Below, in pieces: positions 26,566-35,489 of a DNA stretch of 64,000 bases; positions within the stretch are counted from its first letter, which is position 1; each line of letters opens with the position of its first letter. The translations under genes and the position numbers were made by a program. This DNA is from CAZVRZ01 sp964629965 (lineage in GTDB: Bacteria > Chloroflexota > Anaerolineae > Anaerolineales > UBA4823). The DNA is taken from NCBI GenBank assembly GCA_964629965.1, contig CAZVRZ010000010.1, positions 1 through 64,000 on the forward strand, in the 5' to 3' direction. The notes under the pieces are model-generated. The model searched no databases and was not told the DNA's origin. It was given only the letters and a program-made list of their open reading frames with translations.

Positions 26566-27035
26566 AAATCCTTCACTTGAATTTGCAAGAATTTAGCCAA
26601 TATGTCCATGGCTGCTTGAACCGAGTATTCTTTGTTTTTAAGCCTGTCTCCATCCCACACGAAATGCTGAGCGTCCTGGTATTGTGGGGCGGAAAGCCCT
26701 ATCCAGGTTAACCCCACTGGTTTTTCAGGAGTGCCTCCCCCAGGCCCAGCTACTCCACTAATGGAAAGACCCACATCCGCAGCAAACGCTCGCCGCACTC
26801 CCAACGCCATTTCTAAAACAGTCTCTTGACTGACGGCGCCATAAGCTTCCAGAGTTTCCCATTTTACTCCCAGTAAGCGCACTTTGGCCTCGTAAGCATA
26901 AGCAATGATACTGCCCAGGAAGTAGGTGGAAGAGCCTGGAACATTGGTGATGCAGTGACTGAACAAGCCCCCAGTGCAGGATTCGGATACTGCCAGGCGC
27001 CAGCCTCGTTGTCGCAGCAATTCACCGATAACCAC
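26562..27035 (-). CDS. pncC: Nicotinamide-nucleotide amidohydrolase PncC (CinA C-terminal domain)
   Basis: 157 residues or slightly more. The domain holds the catalytic Ser in VSESCTGG and the conserved GVAGPGGGTPEKPVGLTWIGL. PncC deamidates NMN to nicotinic acid mononucleotide in pyridine-nucleotide recycling. The start is not certain: GTG 27035 has no good ribosome site, whereas CTG 27056 (frame ETKPIEV) has AAGAAGG 6 nt upstream and would give the full N-terminal helix. The downstream LysM gene overlaps by ATGA. Confidence 0.9.
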   Translation of the reverse strand: MVIGELLRQRGWRLAVSESCTGGLFSHCITNVPGSSTYFLGSIIAYAYEAKVRLLGVKWETLEAYGAVSQETVLEMALGVRRAFAADVGLSISGVAGPGGGTPEKPVGLTWIGLSAPQYQDAQHFVWDGDRLKNKEYSVQAAMDILAKFLQIQVKDL

Positions 27036-27180
27036 TTCGATCGGTTTGGTTTCCAGATTACACCTTCTTATTCAAGAGATCATTGAGAAACCCCGTGGTA
27101 GGCAGCAGGCATGCTCCACCGCGATGATTCCCGAAGAGCCTATCAAGACAATTATAACCGGGCATTTGTCCATGATAAAA

Positions 27181-27209
27181 TTGTATTTTAGTGAAAAGTG
27201 ACTTATAGT
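27181..27209 (+). promoter_or_regulatory. putative promoter of uvrC
   Basis: TTGTAT at 27181-27186, 17-nt spacer and TATAGT at 27204-27209. A second box TATATT at 27212-27217 lies 6 nt before the TTG at 27224. Both would give a transcript with little or no leader. No Shine-Dalgarno site is visible before 27227. Confidence 0.5.
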
Positions 27210-27226
27210 TCTATATTGTTTTATTG

Positions 27227-29092
27227 ATGAAGACTCCTGAGCACATCCAAAAAATTCTAGATACTGCGCCTACCAAGCCTGGCTGCTACCTGATGAAAAA
27301 CGCAGAGGGCGTGATCATTTACGTAGGCAAGGCCATCAACCTGCGCAACCGCCTGCGTTCATATTTTCACGCTTCTGCGCAAGAAGATAATAAGACGCGC
27401 CAGATGGTCAGAAGGATTGCAGAAATTGAATGGATTTTGGTAGGCTCTGAACTGGAAGCCTTGATCCTGGAAATGAACCTGATCAAGAAGCACCGACCTC
27501 AGTACAACATCCGCATGAAGGATGATAAACGCTATCCTTATATCAAGATCCACTGGCATGAACCTTTCCCAAAAGTGACCGTAACCCGCCAGATGAACGA
27601 AGACGGCTCGCGTTACTATGGGCCTTATACCAGCGTTTGGGCTGTCCATCAAACCCTGGATGTGCTACGACGAATATTTCCTTACCTGTCTTGCGACAGG
27701 GAGATCACCGGAAAAGATGAGCGCGCCTGCCTGTATTATGATATCAAGCTGTGCAATGGGCCTTGTATCAATGCAGTCAGCCAGGAAGAATATCGCCAGG
27801 TCATTGATGATCTGTGTAAATTCCTAGAAGGACGCACAGAAGGCATCTTAACACGCATGCAAGAAGAAATGGCCCTGGCAGCCGAGAACCTGAAATTCGA
27901 ACGCGCTGCGGCAGTGCGCGACCAATTACAAGCCATCCAACATATCGTTGAGCGGCAAAAAGTCATATTCTCATCCGATTATGCGGACTCCGATGTAATC
28001 GCCATGGCACGCTCCAACAGCGATACCTGCGTACAGATCTTTTTTATCCGCAGCGGGAAACTCATCGGACGAGAATACTTTATCATGGAAGGCCCAGAAG
28101 ATGCCCCAGATGCCGATGTTCTGGCAGGCTTTCTTAAACAGTTTTACGATCAAGCCCCCAATATTCCTGCTCAAGTCTTGCTGCCACAAGATATAGAAGA
28201 GACGCGCGTGATCCGAGATTGGCTCAGAACTCGACGCGGGGGTGAAAAAGTAGAAATCCACGTTCCTCGAGAGGGCCAGCAATCAGAACTGGTACAAATG
28301 GCGGCTGAGAACGCGGCCGAAACACTTTCTGCATTGAAGGCGCGCTGGGAAACCGATACACTTCGCCAGGAACAAGCTTTAGGCGAATTACAGGAGGCAT
28401 TGAAGCTGACCAACCCGCCCAATCGCATCGAATGTTATGATATTTCAAATACGCAAGGAACAGCAGCCGTTGGCAGTATGGTGGTTTTCGAGCAAGGTGT
28501 TCCAAAGAAGAATTTGTACCGGCGCTTTAACATTCGCACGGTGAGCGGGCCCGATGATTTTGCCAGCATGGAGGAGGTGCTCAACCGACGTTTCAGCCGT
28601 TGGCAAGCATCGCAAGACCTCAGTCAAAAACCGGGCAGTAAACCAGATCCTTCCTTTGCAGTCTTGCCAGACCTGGTATTGATCGATGGCGGCAAGGGTC
28701 AGCTTAGCCGCGCGGTGAATGTTCTAGATAGATTTGGGCTTAGCGAAACAGTTCCAGTTGCGTCACTCGCCAAGCAAATGGAAGAAATATTCATGCCCGG
28801 AAGATCTCATTCCATCTTGCTGCCGCGCCAATCTCAGGGCCTATACCTGGTGCAGCGCGTAAGAGACGAAGCCCATCGTTATGCCATTACAACTCATCGT
28901 AAACAACGCGATAAAGCGGGTATTGCTTCTCGCCTGGACACAATCCCTGGCATCGGCCCAACCCGGCGCAAAGCACTGCTCATACGTTTTGGTTCAGTCG
29001 ACGCAATCCGCCAGGCCTCTATCGAGGAACTCATGGCTATACCGGGCATTACTGAGACAGTTGCCCACAATATTAAATCTCACCTTGAATAA
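27227..29092 (+). CDS. uvrC: Excinuclease ABC subunit C
   Basis: 621 residues. N-terminal GIY-YIG nuclease domain (about 13-93; GCYLMKNAEGVIIYVGKA), UVR motif (about 200-235), RNase H-like endonuclease domain (about 375-540; NRIECYDISNTQG and LVLIDGGKGQL) and C-terminal tandem helix-hairpin-helix (about 565-620; LDTIPGIGPTRRKALL). UvrC makes both incisions around DNA damage during nucleotide excision repair. The start could be TTG 27224 or ATG 27227. The upstream AT-rich stretch has no ribosome site. A tiny membrane-protein gene follows 22 nt downstream. Confidence 0.96.
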   Translation: MKTPEHIQKILDTAPTKPGCYLMKNAEGVIIYVGKAINLRNRLRSYFHASAQEDNKTRQMVRRIAEIEWILVGSELEALILEMNLIKKHRPQYNIRMKDDKRYPYIKIHWHEPFPKVTVTRQMNEDGSRYYGPYTSVWAVHQTLDVLRRIFPYLSCDREITGKDERACLYYDIKLCNGPCINAVSQEEYRQVIDDLCKFLEGRTEGILTRMQEEMALAAENLKFERAAAVRDQLQAIQHIVERQKVIFSSDYADSDVIAMARSNSDTCVQIFFIRSGKLIGREYFIMEGPEDAPDADVLAGFLKQFYDQAPNIPAQVLLPQDIEETRVIRDWLRTRRGGEKVEIHVPREGQQSELVQMAAENAAETLSALKARWETDTLRQEQALGELQEALKLTNPPNRIECYDISNTQGTAAVGSMVVFEQGVPKKNLYRRFNIRTVSGPDDFASMEEVLNRRFSRWQASQDLSQKPGSKPDPSFAVLPDLVLIDGGKGQLSRAVNVLDRFGLSETVPVASLAKQMEEIFMPGRSHSILLPRQSQGLYLVQRVRDEAHRYAITTHRKQRDKAGIASRLDTIPGIGPTRRKALLIRFGSVDAIRQASIEELMAIPGITETVAHNIKSHLE

Positions 29093-29114
29093 ATGGTCAA
29101 AATAAGGAGAATTT

Positions 29115-29243
29115 ATGCCTAAGAAACCAAAAATCAGCAACAAACAGCAGCGCAGCATACGAACTCAGCAGATCATCCTGGGAATTATCGGCATCGTTGT
29201 CATACTCTCCATGATCTTTTCGCTGTTTATGACAAATTTCTAG
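29115..29243 (+). CDS. 42-residue single-pass membrane protein
   Basis: A small ORF too short for most gene finders: ATG 29115, stop TAG at 29241-29243, with an AAGGAGA site (29104-29110) 4 nt upstream. The first 20 residues are basic and polar (PKKPKISNKQQRSIRTQQ), then one hydrophobic helix of about 18 residues and a short FMTNF tail, so the N-terminus should stay in the cytoplasm. No family recognised. It starts 22 nt after uvrC and probably shares its transcript. The size and shape resemble accessory subunits of membrane complexes, but that is only analogy. Confidence 0.7.
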   Translation: MPKKPKISNKQQRSIRTQQIILGIIGIVVILSMIFSLFMTNF

Positions 29244-29283
29244 CCCCACTGGCGGGCCTGGGACAATCAGAGGCTGGTAAGCA

Positions 29284-32200
29284 TCACTTCAGCATGGCGC
29301 TCAAGATCTTCCCAAACTCGGCTGCAGAAAAAGGTTTTTGGAGCCAGAATACATCGCCTTCCTCTAGCAGGCTCTGGTTGCGATCATCCAGGGGATGCCC
29401 CGTAACAAAAAGCACTCTCTTCGCAGGCCATTGTTGGCGTATTTTTTGATATAACTCAATTCCACCAATCTCAGGCATAACCACATCGGTCACAACGAAG
29501 GAGATCTCATCGCCTTTCGTATGTAATAGTTGCAAAGCCTCCACGCCATTGGCCACCGGAAGTGTAACGAATCCATAGGCCTGCAAAAGCGCCTGCAGAG
29601 CATCTCGCGTAGTAGGGTCATCTTCGGCGACCAAAACCTGTTTGCCGTTGCCTTGCAACACAAAGAACTCACCTGGCGCTTCAGTATCTTCTTTCATCAA
29701 GCTAATAGCAGGCAAATAAATGGTGAATATCGTACCCTTTCCGATTTCACTACCGACATCAATAAATCCGCCATGCTGTTGAATGATCCCATACACTTGA
29801 GCCAGGCCAAGTCCCGTGCCCTTGCCCACCGGCTTGGTCGTGAAGAAGGGGTCAAAAATGTGCGGGAGCGCGTCGGTTGTAATGCCAAAACCATTATCTT
29901 CAAACACTACCCAAACCCAACGTTGTGGATCCATCCCTACAATCGGAGGCCGTTCACCCTGTTGCAAATTGAGATATCCCATCCGAATTTTTAATATACC
30001 GCCATCCGGCATCGCATCGCGAGCATTCAGAGCCAAGTTCATGAATACTTGCTGTAAGCGCGTTGGGTCGGCATTGACCATAAAAGCACCTGATTCGTAA
30101 GAGAACCTTACCCGAATCGTCTCCGGCAAGAGGCGCTCGAAAAGCTTTATTATTTCCTTGAGCAGCGGAAGCAAATCAAGCGGGCTCTGTTCCATCACTG
30201 AACGACGGCTGAAATCCAGGATCTGGCGAATAAGACTGGAGGCACGTCCAACCTGTTGTTGAATGATCTGCAAACGTTCTCGGCTGGAAGCTGCCACACC
30301 TTTATCATTGATCAATAGATCTGAATAAATCATGATGGCAGCCATGATATTATTGAAATCATGCGCAATACCTGCCGCCAACTGTCCTACGGTGGCCAGG
30401 CGTTCTTGCATGTTGACCCGCACCTGATTATCTTTTTCCTGGGTAATATCCCGAATGGTTACCACCCACTGCCGGTTTTCTTCGCCAACCTGGCGGGCAT
30501 CTGCCTCCAAGAAAATGCGCGGTGAGCTCGAGTTCAAAATTTCCACAGGAAGCGTATCGCTGCGTTGATGGATCAAATCTTCCAGAGCATAGCCCCCCAA
30601 ATGCACAACCGTATCAGGCCGCTCATCGCCATTTAAGCGCGCCAGGAGTCTCCTGCCCAACAAGTTGGCGACCAGCAAATGATAATTATCATCCAGCAAC
30701 AATACTCCTACCGGCAGATGTTCAAGCAAGCTCTCCAGGCGATACTGCTCTTCTGATAATAGCCGGACCAGGTTTTGAACCTGCGAGTATCGTTCAGCAT
30801 TGGTTAACGCCAACGCTACCTGGCGACAAATGGCCTGCAACAAGAGAAGATGCTCTTGCGAAAAACCGGCAACATCCTGGTGGAGCACAGTTAGTATACC
30901 TAATAACCGATCCCCCTCCAAAATGGGAGATATAATGCCCGAACGCACATCATCATCAAGGCCTTTTACAGGCAGCCAATTTTCATCGCGATAAACATCT
31001 TGAATGTAAACGGCTTTGCAGGTTTGCGCTACCCAACCAGCCAATCCTTTGCCTGGGCGAGCATCCATGCGTTCGTTAAGCGCTTCCAGGGATTCGACTT
31101 CACGGCCATATAAAGCGACCAATTTCAGCCGGCCGGTGGCCCGATCGTAAAGGAAGCCTTCTCCCACGATACCATTCAGCGCCTGGCTGGTGAGAGTGGC
31201 AGCCCGGTTGAGGATTTCAGTGTAACTCAGGCTGGTTGTTAGCTCACGAGCCAATTCATAGAGTAGACTCATGTGCCGTCGCTCTATGGTCACCCGTTCA
31301 TAAAGGCGCGCATTTTCAATTGCGACCGCAGCCTGGTCGCCCAACAAGTTGAGGACGCGCAGCTCAGATTCCATGAATGCGCGAGGGTGAGGATAAGACA
31401 CATTCATTATCCCCACCACGCGCGGGCCAATTTTGAGCGGCAACCCGATCAAAGCGCCCTGCCGGTTGGCCTCTTTGGGACGATTTCTAAAAAGCGGATG
31501 TTTCCCCGCATCTGGGATCACGATCATTTGACCGGTTCGCACTACATTTAACACCAGCGGATTCGGTAAGGGCTCTGTCGATGGCTTACGCTGTTCTTTG
31601 TCTCGCCAAAGAGCGGCCCCAAAAGTGATATGATCTTTGCCGGTCTCATCCTGATGATACAGGAAAATATAAGCGTTACGCGTTCCGGGCAAAAAGCGGA
31701 GGGTGCTATCCAGAATTGAATCCAGCACATCTCCCAGGTTTAGGGATGAGGCCAGGCTTAAGCTTGCCTGGCGCACTGCCAGCAGTTCGGCAGAACGCTG
31801 TTCTTCCGCCTCGAACAGGCGAGCATTTTGAATTGCGGCGGAAGCATGCACTGCAAAAGCCTGCGCCTGCTCGATATCATCCTGGGTAAAACCTGCAGGT
31901 TCCATTCGATCCAGGCTCAACAGGCCAATCGCCTGGCCGCGCCACAACAACGGCACCCCCATCCAGGACCGGATGTGCCCGCTGATCCAGGTTTCTACCC
32001 AACCCGGGTCTTCGCGCACATCTGAGATCAGCATAGGTTCGCCACTGCGAACAACTGTGCCGATGGTTTGGTCTGTTTGCAGATTGAAACGTATTTGTTC
32101 GATTGTAGAGAGATCTTCAACCGAATAACCTCGCCAGGTTCTTATAGAAATTTCATCATCATCGGCCAGCATCACACAACCGCTATCGAAAAGCAGCACA

Positions 32201-33243
32201 CGGGCCAACTGGCTAAGCACCACCTGCAGAACATCATCCAAAGATAGCGAAGAGTTTACAATATGAGCAGCGTCACGCAGCGCCTCTGCCCTCTCCCTGG
32301 CAGTATGCTCGGCAGCGAACAACCTGGCGTTTTCAATTGCGACGGCAGCCTGATTGGCAAAACCCATAACGATTTGAACCGTTTTCTGACTGTAATGATC
32401 GGGTTGGAAGCTGTCCATCGTAAGGACCCCTATCAAGCGACCTTTGGCGCGCAATGGAGCGCCAACCCAAGATCGAATTTTTTCGCCGCCGGGTCTCACA
32501 CGCCACGCCGGACTCTGGAGCGTATCTGGAATGACCTGCCCATCCTGCTGCATCCCATCTATGCTCAAGATATGAGAACTGATTTCTCGAACAGACAGGC
32601 GGACAATATTCAGATCAGAGAAGCCGCGCCCCGCTGCCAGATTCAATACGCCATCCGAATCCAGGAGCATAATGGAAACACTATCATAGTGGACAACCCG
32701 CCCCAAAAGATCTAATATGCGCTCTAATACTTCCTGTAATCCCAACTGGGAAACGATCAGCGAGCTTAATTCTTGCAAGGTTTGAACTAAAAGCACTTGC
32801 TCGTGTTCAAGCCCCAATTGTCGCTGCAGCCTCGATTCAGCCTCTTTTAGCCTGGAAAGATCGCTAAAGATGCCGATCGCGCCCCGGTATTCGCCATCGA
32901 CCGTGATCGGGCTGCCGCTCACCAGCGCAGGGAAACGGATCCCGTCTTTGGTCAGGGCAAACACCTCGCGATGAGAGACGTTCCCATCTTTATTCTGAGC
33001 ATAAATATCTGCTATCGATACGTGTTGATCTTCTGGAACGATTACTGTCCAGGGTTTTCCAAGCAAATCGGACTGGGTATATCCCAGCAAATCGCAGGCT
33101 ACTGGGTTAACAAAGATAATGATATTCGCCTGATCAACAACAACAACCCCATCTAATAAATGCTCAATAATTTGTTGTTTATATATATCGCTGAGATCAT
33201 TTCGATTAGCGCGATTTTCCCTCTCCGGCAGATCGTTTTTCAT
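29284..33243 (-). CDS. Hybrid sensor histidine kinase with PAS and four GAF domains
   Basis: 1,319 residues without clear membrane helices. Order: PAS (about 20-140), four GAF domains (about 165-320, 340-490, 505-660, 680-830), a second PAS-like segment (about 850-930), HisKA with His961 in GIAHDFNN, HATPase (about 1000-1175; NLALNARDAM, DNGFGI, GTGLGLAQVYG) and a C-terminal receiver (about 1200-1319) with Asp1253 in VVTDVVMPE. It should sense small ligands or redox state in the cytoplasm and pass phosphate to its own receiver. No HPt or partner regulator is adjacent. The TATAAT at 33250-33255 ends 6 nt before the ATG, so the mRNA is probably leaderless. Confidence 0.92.
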   Translation of the reverse strand: MKNDLPERENRANRNDLSDIYKQQIIEHLLDGVVVVDQANIIIFVNPVACDLLGYTQSDLLGKPWTVIVPEDQHVSIADIYAQNKDGNVSHREVFALTKDGIRFPALVSGSPITVDGEYRGAIGIFSDLSRLKEAESRLQRQLGLEHEQVLLVQTLQELSSLIVSQLGLQEVLERILDLLGRVVHYDSVSIMLLDSDGVLNLAAGRGFSDLNIVRLSVREISSHILSIDGMQQDGQVIPDTLQSPAWRVRPGGEKIRSWVGAPLRAKGRLIGVLTMDSFQPDHYSQKTVQIVMGFANQAAVAIENARLFAAEHTARERAEALRDAAHIVNSSLSLDDVLQVVLSQLARVLLFDSGCVMLADDDEISIRTWRGYSVEDLSTIEQIRFNLQTDQTIGTVVRSGEPMLISDVREDPGWVETWISGHIRSWMGVPLLWRGQAIGLLSLDRMEPAGFTQDDIEQAQAFAVHASAAIQNARLFEAEEQRSAELLAVRQASLSLASSLNLGDVLDSILDSTLRFLPGTRNAYIFLYHQDETGKDHITFGAALWRDKEQRKPSTEPLPNPLVLNVVRTGQMIVIPDAGKHPLFRNRPKEANRQGALIGLPLKIGPRVVGIMNVSYPHPRAFMESELRVLNLLGDQAAVAIENARLYERVTIERRHMSLLYELARELTTSLSYTEILNRAATLTSQALNGIVGEGFLYDRATGRLKLVALYGREVESLEALNERMDARPGKGLAGWVAQTCKAVYIQDVYRDENWLPVKGLDDDVRSGIISPILEGDRLLGILTVLHQDVAGFSQEHLLLLQAICRQVALALTNAERYSQVQNLVRLLSEEQYRLESLLEHLPVGVLLLDDNYHLLVANLLGRRLLARLNGDERPDTVVHLGGYALEDLIHQRSDTLPVEILNSSSPRIFLEADARQVGEENRQWVVTIRDITQEKDNQVRVNMQERLATVGQLAAGIAHDFNNIMAAIMIYSDLLINDKGVAASSRERLQIIQQQVGRASSLIRQILDFSRRSVMEQSPLDLLPLLKEIIKLFERLLPETIRVRFSYESGAFMVNADPTRLQQVFMNLALNARDAMPDGGILKIRMGYLNLQQGERPPIVGMDPQRWVWVVFEDNGFGITTDALPHIFDPFFTTKPVGKGTGLGLAQVYGIIQQHGGFIDVGSEIGKGTIFTIYLPAISLMKEDTEAPGEFFVLQGNGKQVLVAEDDPTTRDALQALLQAYGFVTLPVANGVEALQLLHTKGDEISFVVTDVVMPEIGGIELYQKIRQQWPAKRVLFVTGHPLDDRNQSLLEEGDVFWLQKPFSAAEFGKILSAMLK

Positions 33244-33249
33244 ATCTTC

Positions 33250-33255
33250 ATTATA
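33250..33255 (-). promoter_or_regulatory. -10 box of the hybrid kinase gene (leaderless)
   Basis: TATAAT on the minus strand, six nt (GAAGAT) before the ATG at 33243. A weak TTACTA lies 18 nt upstream. With usual start-site spacing, transcription would begin at or next to the A of the ATG. Confidence 0.6.
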
Positions 33256-33304
33256 AGAGATATTTCAGTTCTTTAGTAACAAATTCTGCCATCCCAAGGA
33301 GAGA

Positions 33305-33345
33305 TGGAAGATGACGGTAGAACTGCATTCTACCGTCATCTTCCA
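33305..33345 (-). terminator. strong hairpin downstream of fhs
   Basis: TGGAAGATGACGGTAGAA (33305-33322), loop CTGCA, then the exact 18-base complement (33328-33345). It starts 10 nt after the fhs stop. No long T run follows on the minus strand, so it may act as a terminator with weak tail, or as a 3'-end protector, separating fhs from the kinase gene. Confidence 0.65.
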
Positions 33346-33354
33346 AACCCCGAT

Positions 33355-35280
33355 TTAGAACAACCCAACCACCCGGCCTGTCTCCAGGTCAAGATCTACA
33401 TCATAAAAGACGGGGCGCGTAGGCAAGCCAGGCATCGTGCGCATCGTTCCTAAGAGTGGGAAGAGAAAGCCAGCGCCCACCGAAGCGCTAATATCACGGA
33501 TCGGGATGCGATACCCTTTGGGTACACCCTTCAGGTTTTGGTCGTGGCTCAAGCTGAGATGGGTTTTCGCCATGCAAAGCGGCAATTTATCAAAACCCAG
33601 GCGCGTGTATAATGCTATCTTGGCTTCAGCTTCGGGAAGGTAATCCACGCCATCCGCACCATAAATTTCTTTGCAGATCAATTCGATCTTATCTTTAATG
33701 GGAATATCCAATGGGTAGAGGAAGGTAAACTGACTGGGTTTTTCGGCTGCTTTGACGACCGCCTCTGCCAGCTTGACAGCACCCGCGCCGCCCTCCATCC
33801 AATGAGAAGACTCAACCGCATCTTCAGCGCCCGTCTCACGCGCAACCTGGCAAATCAAATCGACCTCTGCCTGCGTATCCGTGGCAAAGGAATTGACCGC
33901 CACTACAACCGGAACGCCAAAACGCAAGGCATTTTTGATGTGAGCTTGTAAGTTTTCCAATCCCGCACGCAGCAGTTCCAGGTTTTCCTCTACATAGGCC
34001 GTATCTAACGGCTTACCAGCCACAACCTTGGGGCCGCCGCCATGCATCTTGAGCGCTCGCACCGTGGCAACCAGCACAACTACGTTCGGCACCAGACCCG
34101 AATATCGACATTTGATATCAAAAAACTTTTCCATGCCGATATCTGCCCCAAAACCAGATTCTGTGATCACATAATCTGCCAGTTTCAGTGCGATCTTATC
34201 CGCGATGATCGAGCTGTTGCCATGGGCAATGTTTGCAAAAGGTCCGGCATGCACAAAGACAGGCGTCCCCTCGAGGGTTTGCATGAGGGTAGGCTTAATG
34301 GCCTCTTTCATTAAAACCGTCATTGCCCCGGCAACTCCCAGATCCTCTGCGGTGATCGCTTCGCCAGCCCGGCTGGTGCCAATAACGATCCGGCCCAGGC
34401 GCTCGCGCATATCTGCCAGGCTGGTGGTGAGCGCCAGGATCGCCATGATCTCGCTGGCGACTGAGATATCATAACCCGTTTCCCGGGTCATTCCCTTCTC
34501 TTCCGGGCCCTGTCCAATCGTGATCGCACGTAGGAAACGATCATTGGTATCCACCACCCGCCGCCAGGTAATACTGGCCGGGTCAATATCCAGACGCGCA
34601 AAACGGCTGCGTTCTTCGGGAGTCAAATCGTTCGGATCGGTTTTATCAATACCCAGTTTCTTCAACCGGCGCAGCATTGAGGGAGCGAATTTGCGGCTGC
34701 CATCTTTTTGCGGCGGGCAAAGAGCATTGAACAACTTAACATCATCCTGGCTGGCCTCATGTAAAATCCGGGCATCAATTGCCGCTGCCAGGAGGTTGTT
34801 TGCGGCTGTAATCGCATGAATGTCACCCGTCAAGTGCAGATTGAAATCTTCCATCGGGACTACCTGGCTATAACCACCGCCGGCGGCCCCGCCTTTGATA
34901 CCAAAGGTTGGACCCTGGCTGGGTTGGCGAATACAGGTGAACACCTTCTTGCCCAGGTGCGCCCCCAAAGCCTGGCTGAGTCCAACCGTTGTGGTTGTTT
35001 TTCCCTCTCCTAATGGCGTTGGTGTTATGGCTGTAACATCGATGTACTTCCCGTCCGGTTTATTCTGTAAACGTTCCAGTGCATTCAACCGAATTTTGGC
35101 TATATATTCACCATGTAATTCCAACTCCGAGAGGAGGATGCCAACTTCCTCTGCAATCTGGGTGATGGGTTTTAGTTCCGCCGCTTGAGCAATATCAATA
35201 TCTGAAGGAACAGGGTGTCTTAAGGTAATCTTGGTTGGAACGAATGGTCGCCGGCTGGATGGAGCTTTTCTAGCGCACAT
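33355..35280 (-). CDS. fhs: Formate-tetrahydrofolate ligase, long eukaryote-like type
   Basis: Joins formate and tetrahydrofolate using ATP, giving 10-formyl-THF for purines, formyl-Met and the methyl branch of acetyl-CoA synthesis. The P-loop is TPLGEGKTTTTVGL. At 641 residues it is longer than the usual bacterial enzyme (about 557). The extra block (about 165-225, with LDIDPASITWRRVVDTNDRF after it) and the C-terminal run MAKTHLSLSHDQNLKG...ASVGAGFLFP resemble the synthetase domain of eukaryotic C1-THF synthase (MTHFD1). The other one-carbon activities are not fused and not adjacent. GGAAATG lies upstream of the ATG, and the strong hairpin at 33305 follows the stop. Confidence 0.93.
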   Translation of the reverse strand: MCARKAPSSRRPFVPTKITLRHPVPSDIDIAQAAELKPITQIAEEVGILLSELELHGEYIAKIRLNALERLQNKPDGKYIDVTAITPTPLGEGKTTTTVGLSQALGAHLGKKVFTCIRQPSQGPTFGIKGGAAGGGYSQVVPMEDFNLHLTGDIHAITAANNLLAAAIDARILHEASQDDVKLFNALCPPQKDGSRKFAPSMLRRLKKLGIDKTDPNDLTPEERSRFARLDIDPASITWRRVVDTNDRFLRAITIGQGPEEKGMTRETGYDISVASEIMAILALTTSLADMRERLGRIVIGTSRAGEAITAEDLGVAGAMTVLMKEAIKPTLMQTLEGTPVFVHAGPFANIAHGNSSIIADKIALKLADYVITESGFGADIGMEKFFDIKCRYSGLVPNVVVLVATVRALKMHGGGPKVVAGKPLDTAYVEENLELLRAGLENLQAHIKNALRFGVPVVVAVNSFATDTQAEVDLICQVARETGAEDAVESSHWMEGGAGAVKLAEAVVKAAEKPSQFTFLYPLDIPIKDKIELICKEIYGADGVDYLPEAEAKIALYTRLGFDKLPLCMAKTHLSLSHDQNLKGVPKGYRIPIRDISASVGAGFLFPLLGTMRTMPGLPTRPVFYDVDLDLETGRVVGLF

Positions 35281-35489
35281 GAAGCATTTCCTTTCTATAA
35301 TTCTGAGATTCGATGGTTACTGATGTAGCCAAGACACACGATCAAAAGCCACGACCGGCGCCTTCAGCTTTGATGACCAAATACTATTGTGACAAAACTT
35401 TCTATAAAGCTCAAGGGTAGCTTATCCTTGTCTGAATGTGCCAAGTGTCACTATTCTGATCTTTTGGCCCAACTCGGCTGTGAAAAACA

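Noticed and set aside
33305..33345. Transposon end or mobile repeat
   Set aside because: The arms form a hairpin directly after the fhs stop and there is no transposase or target-site duplication.
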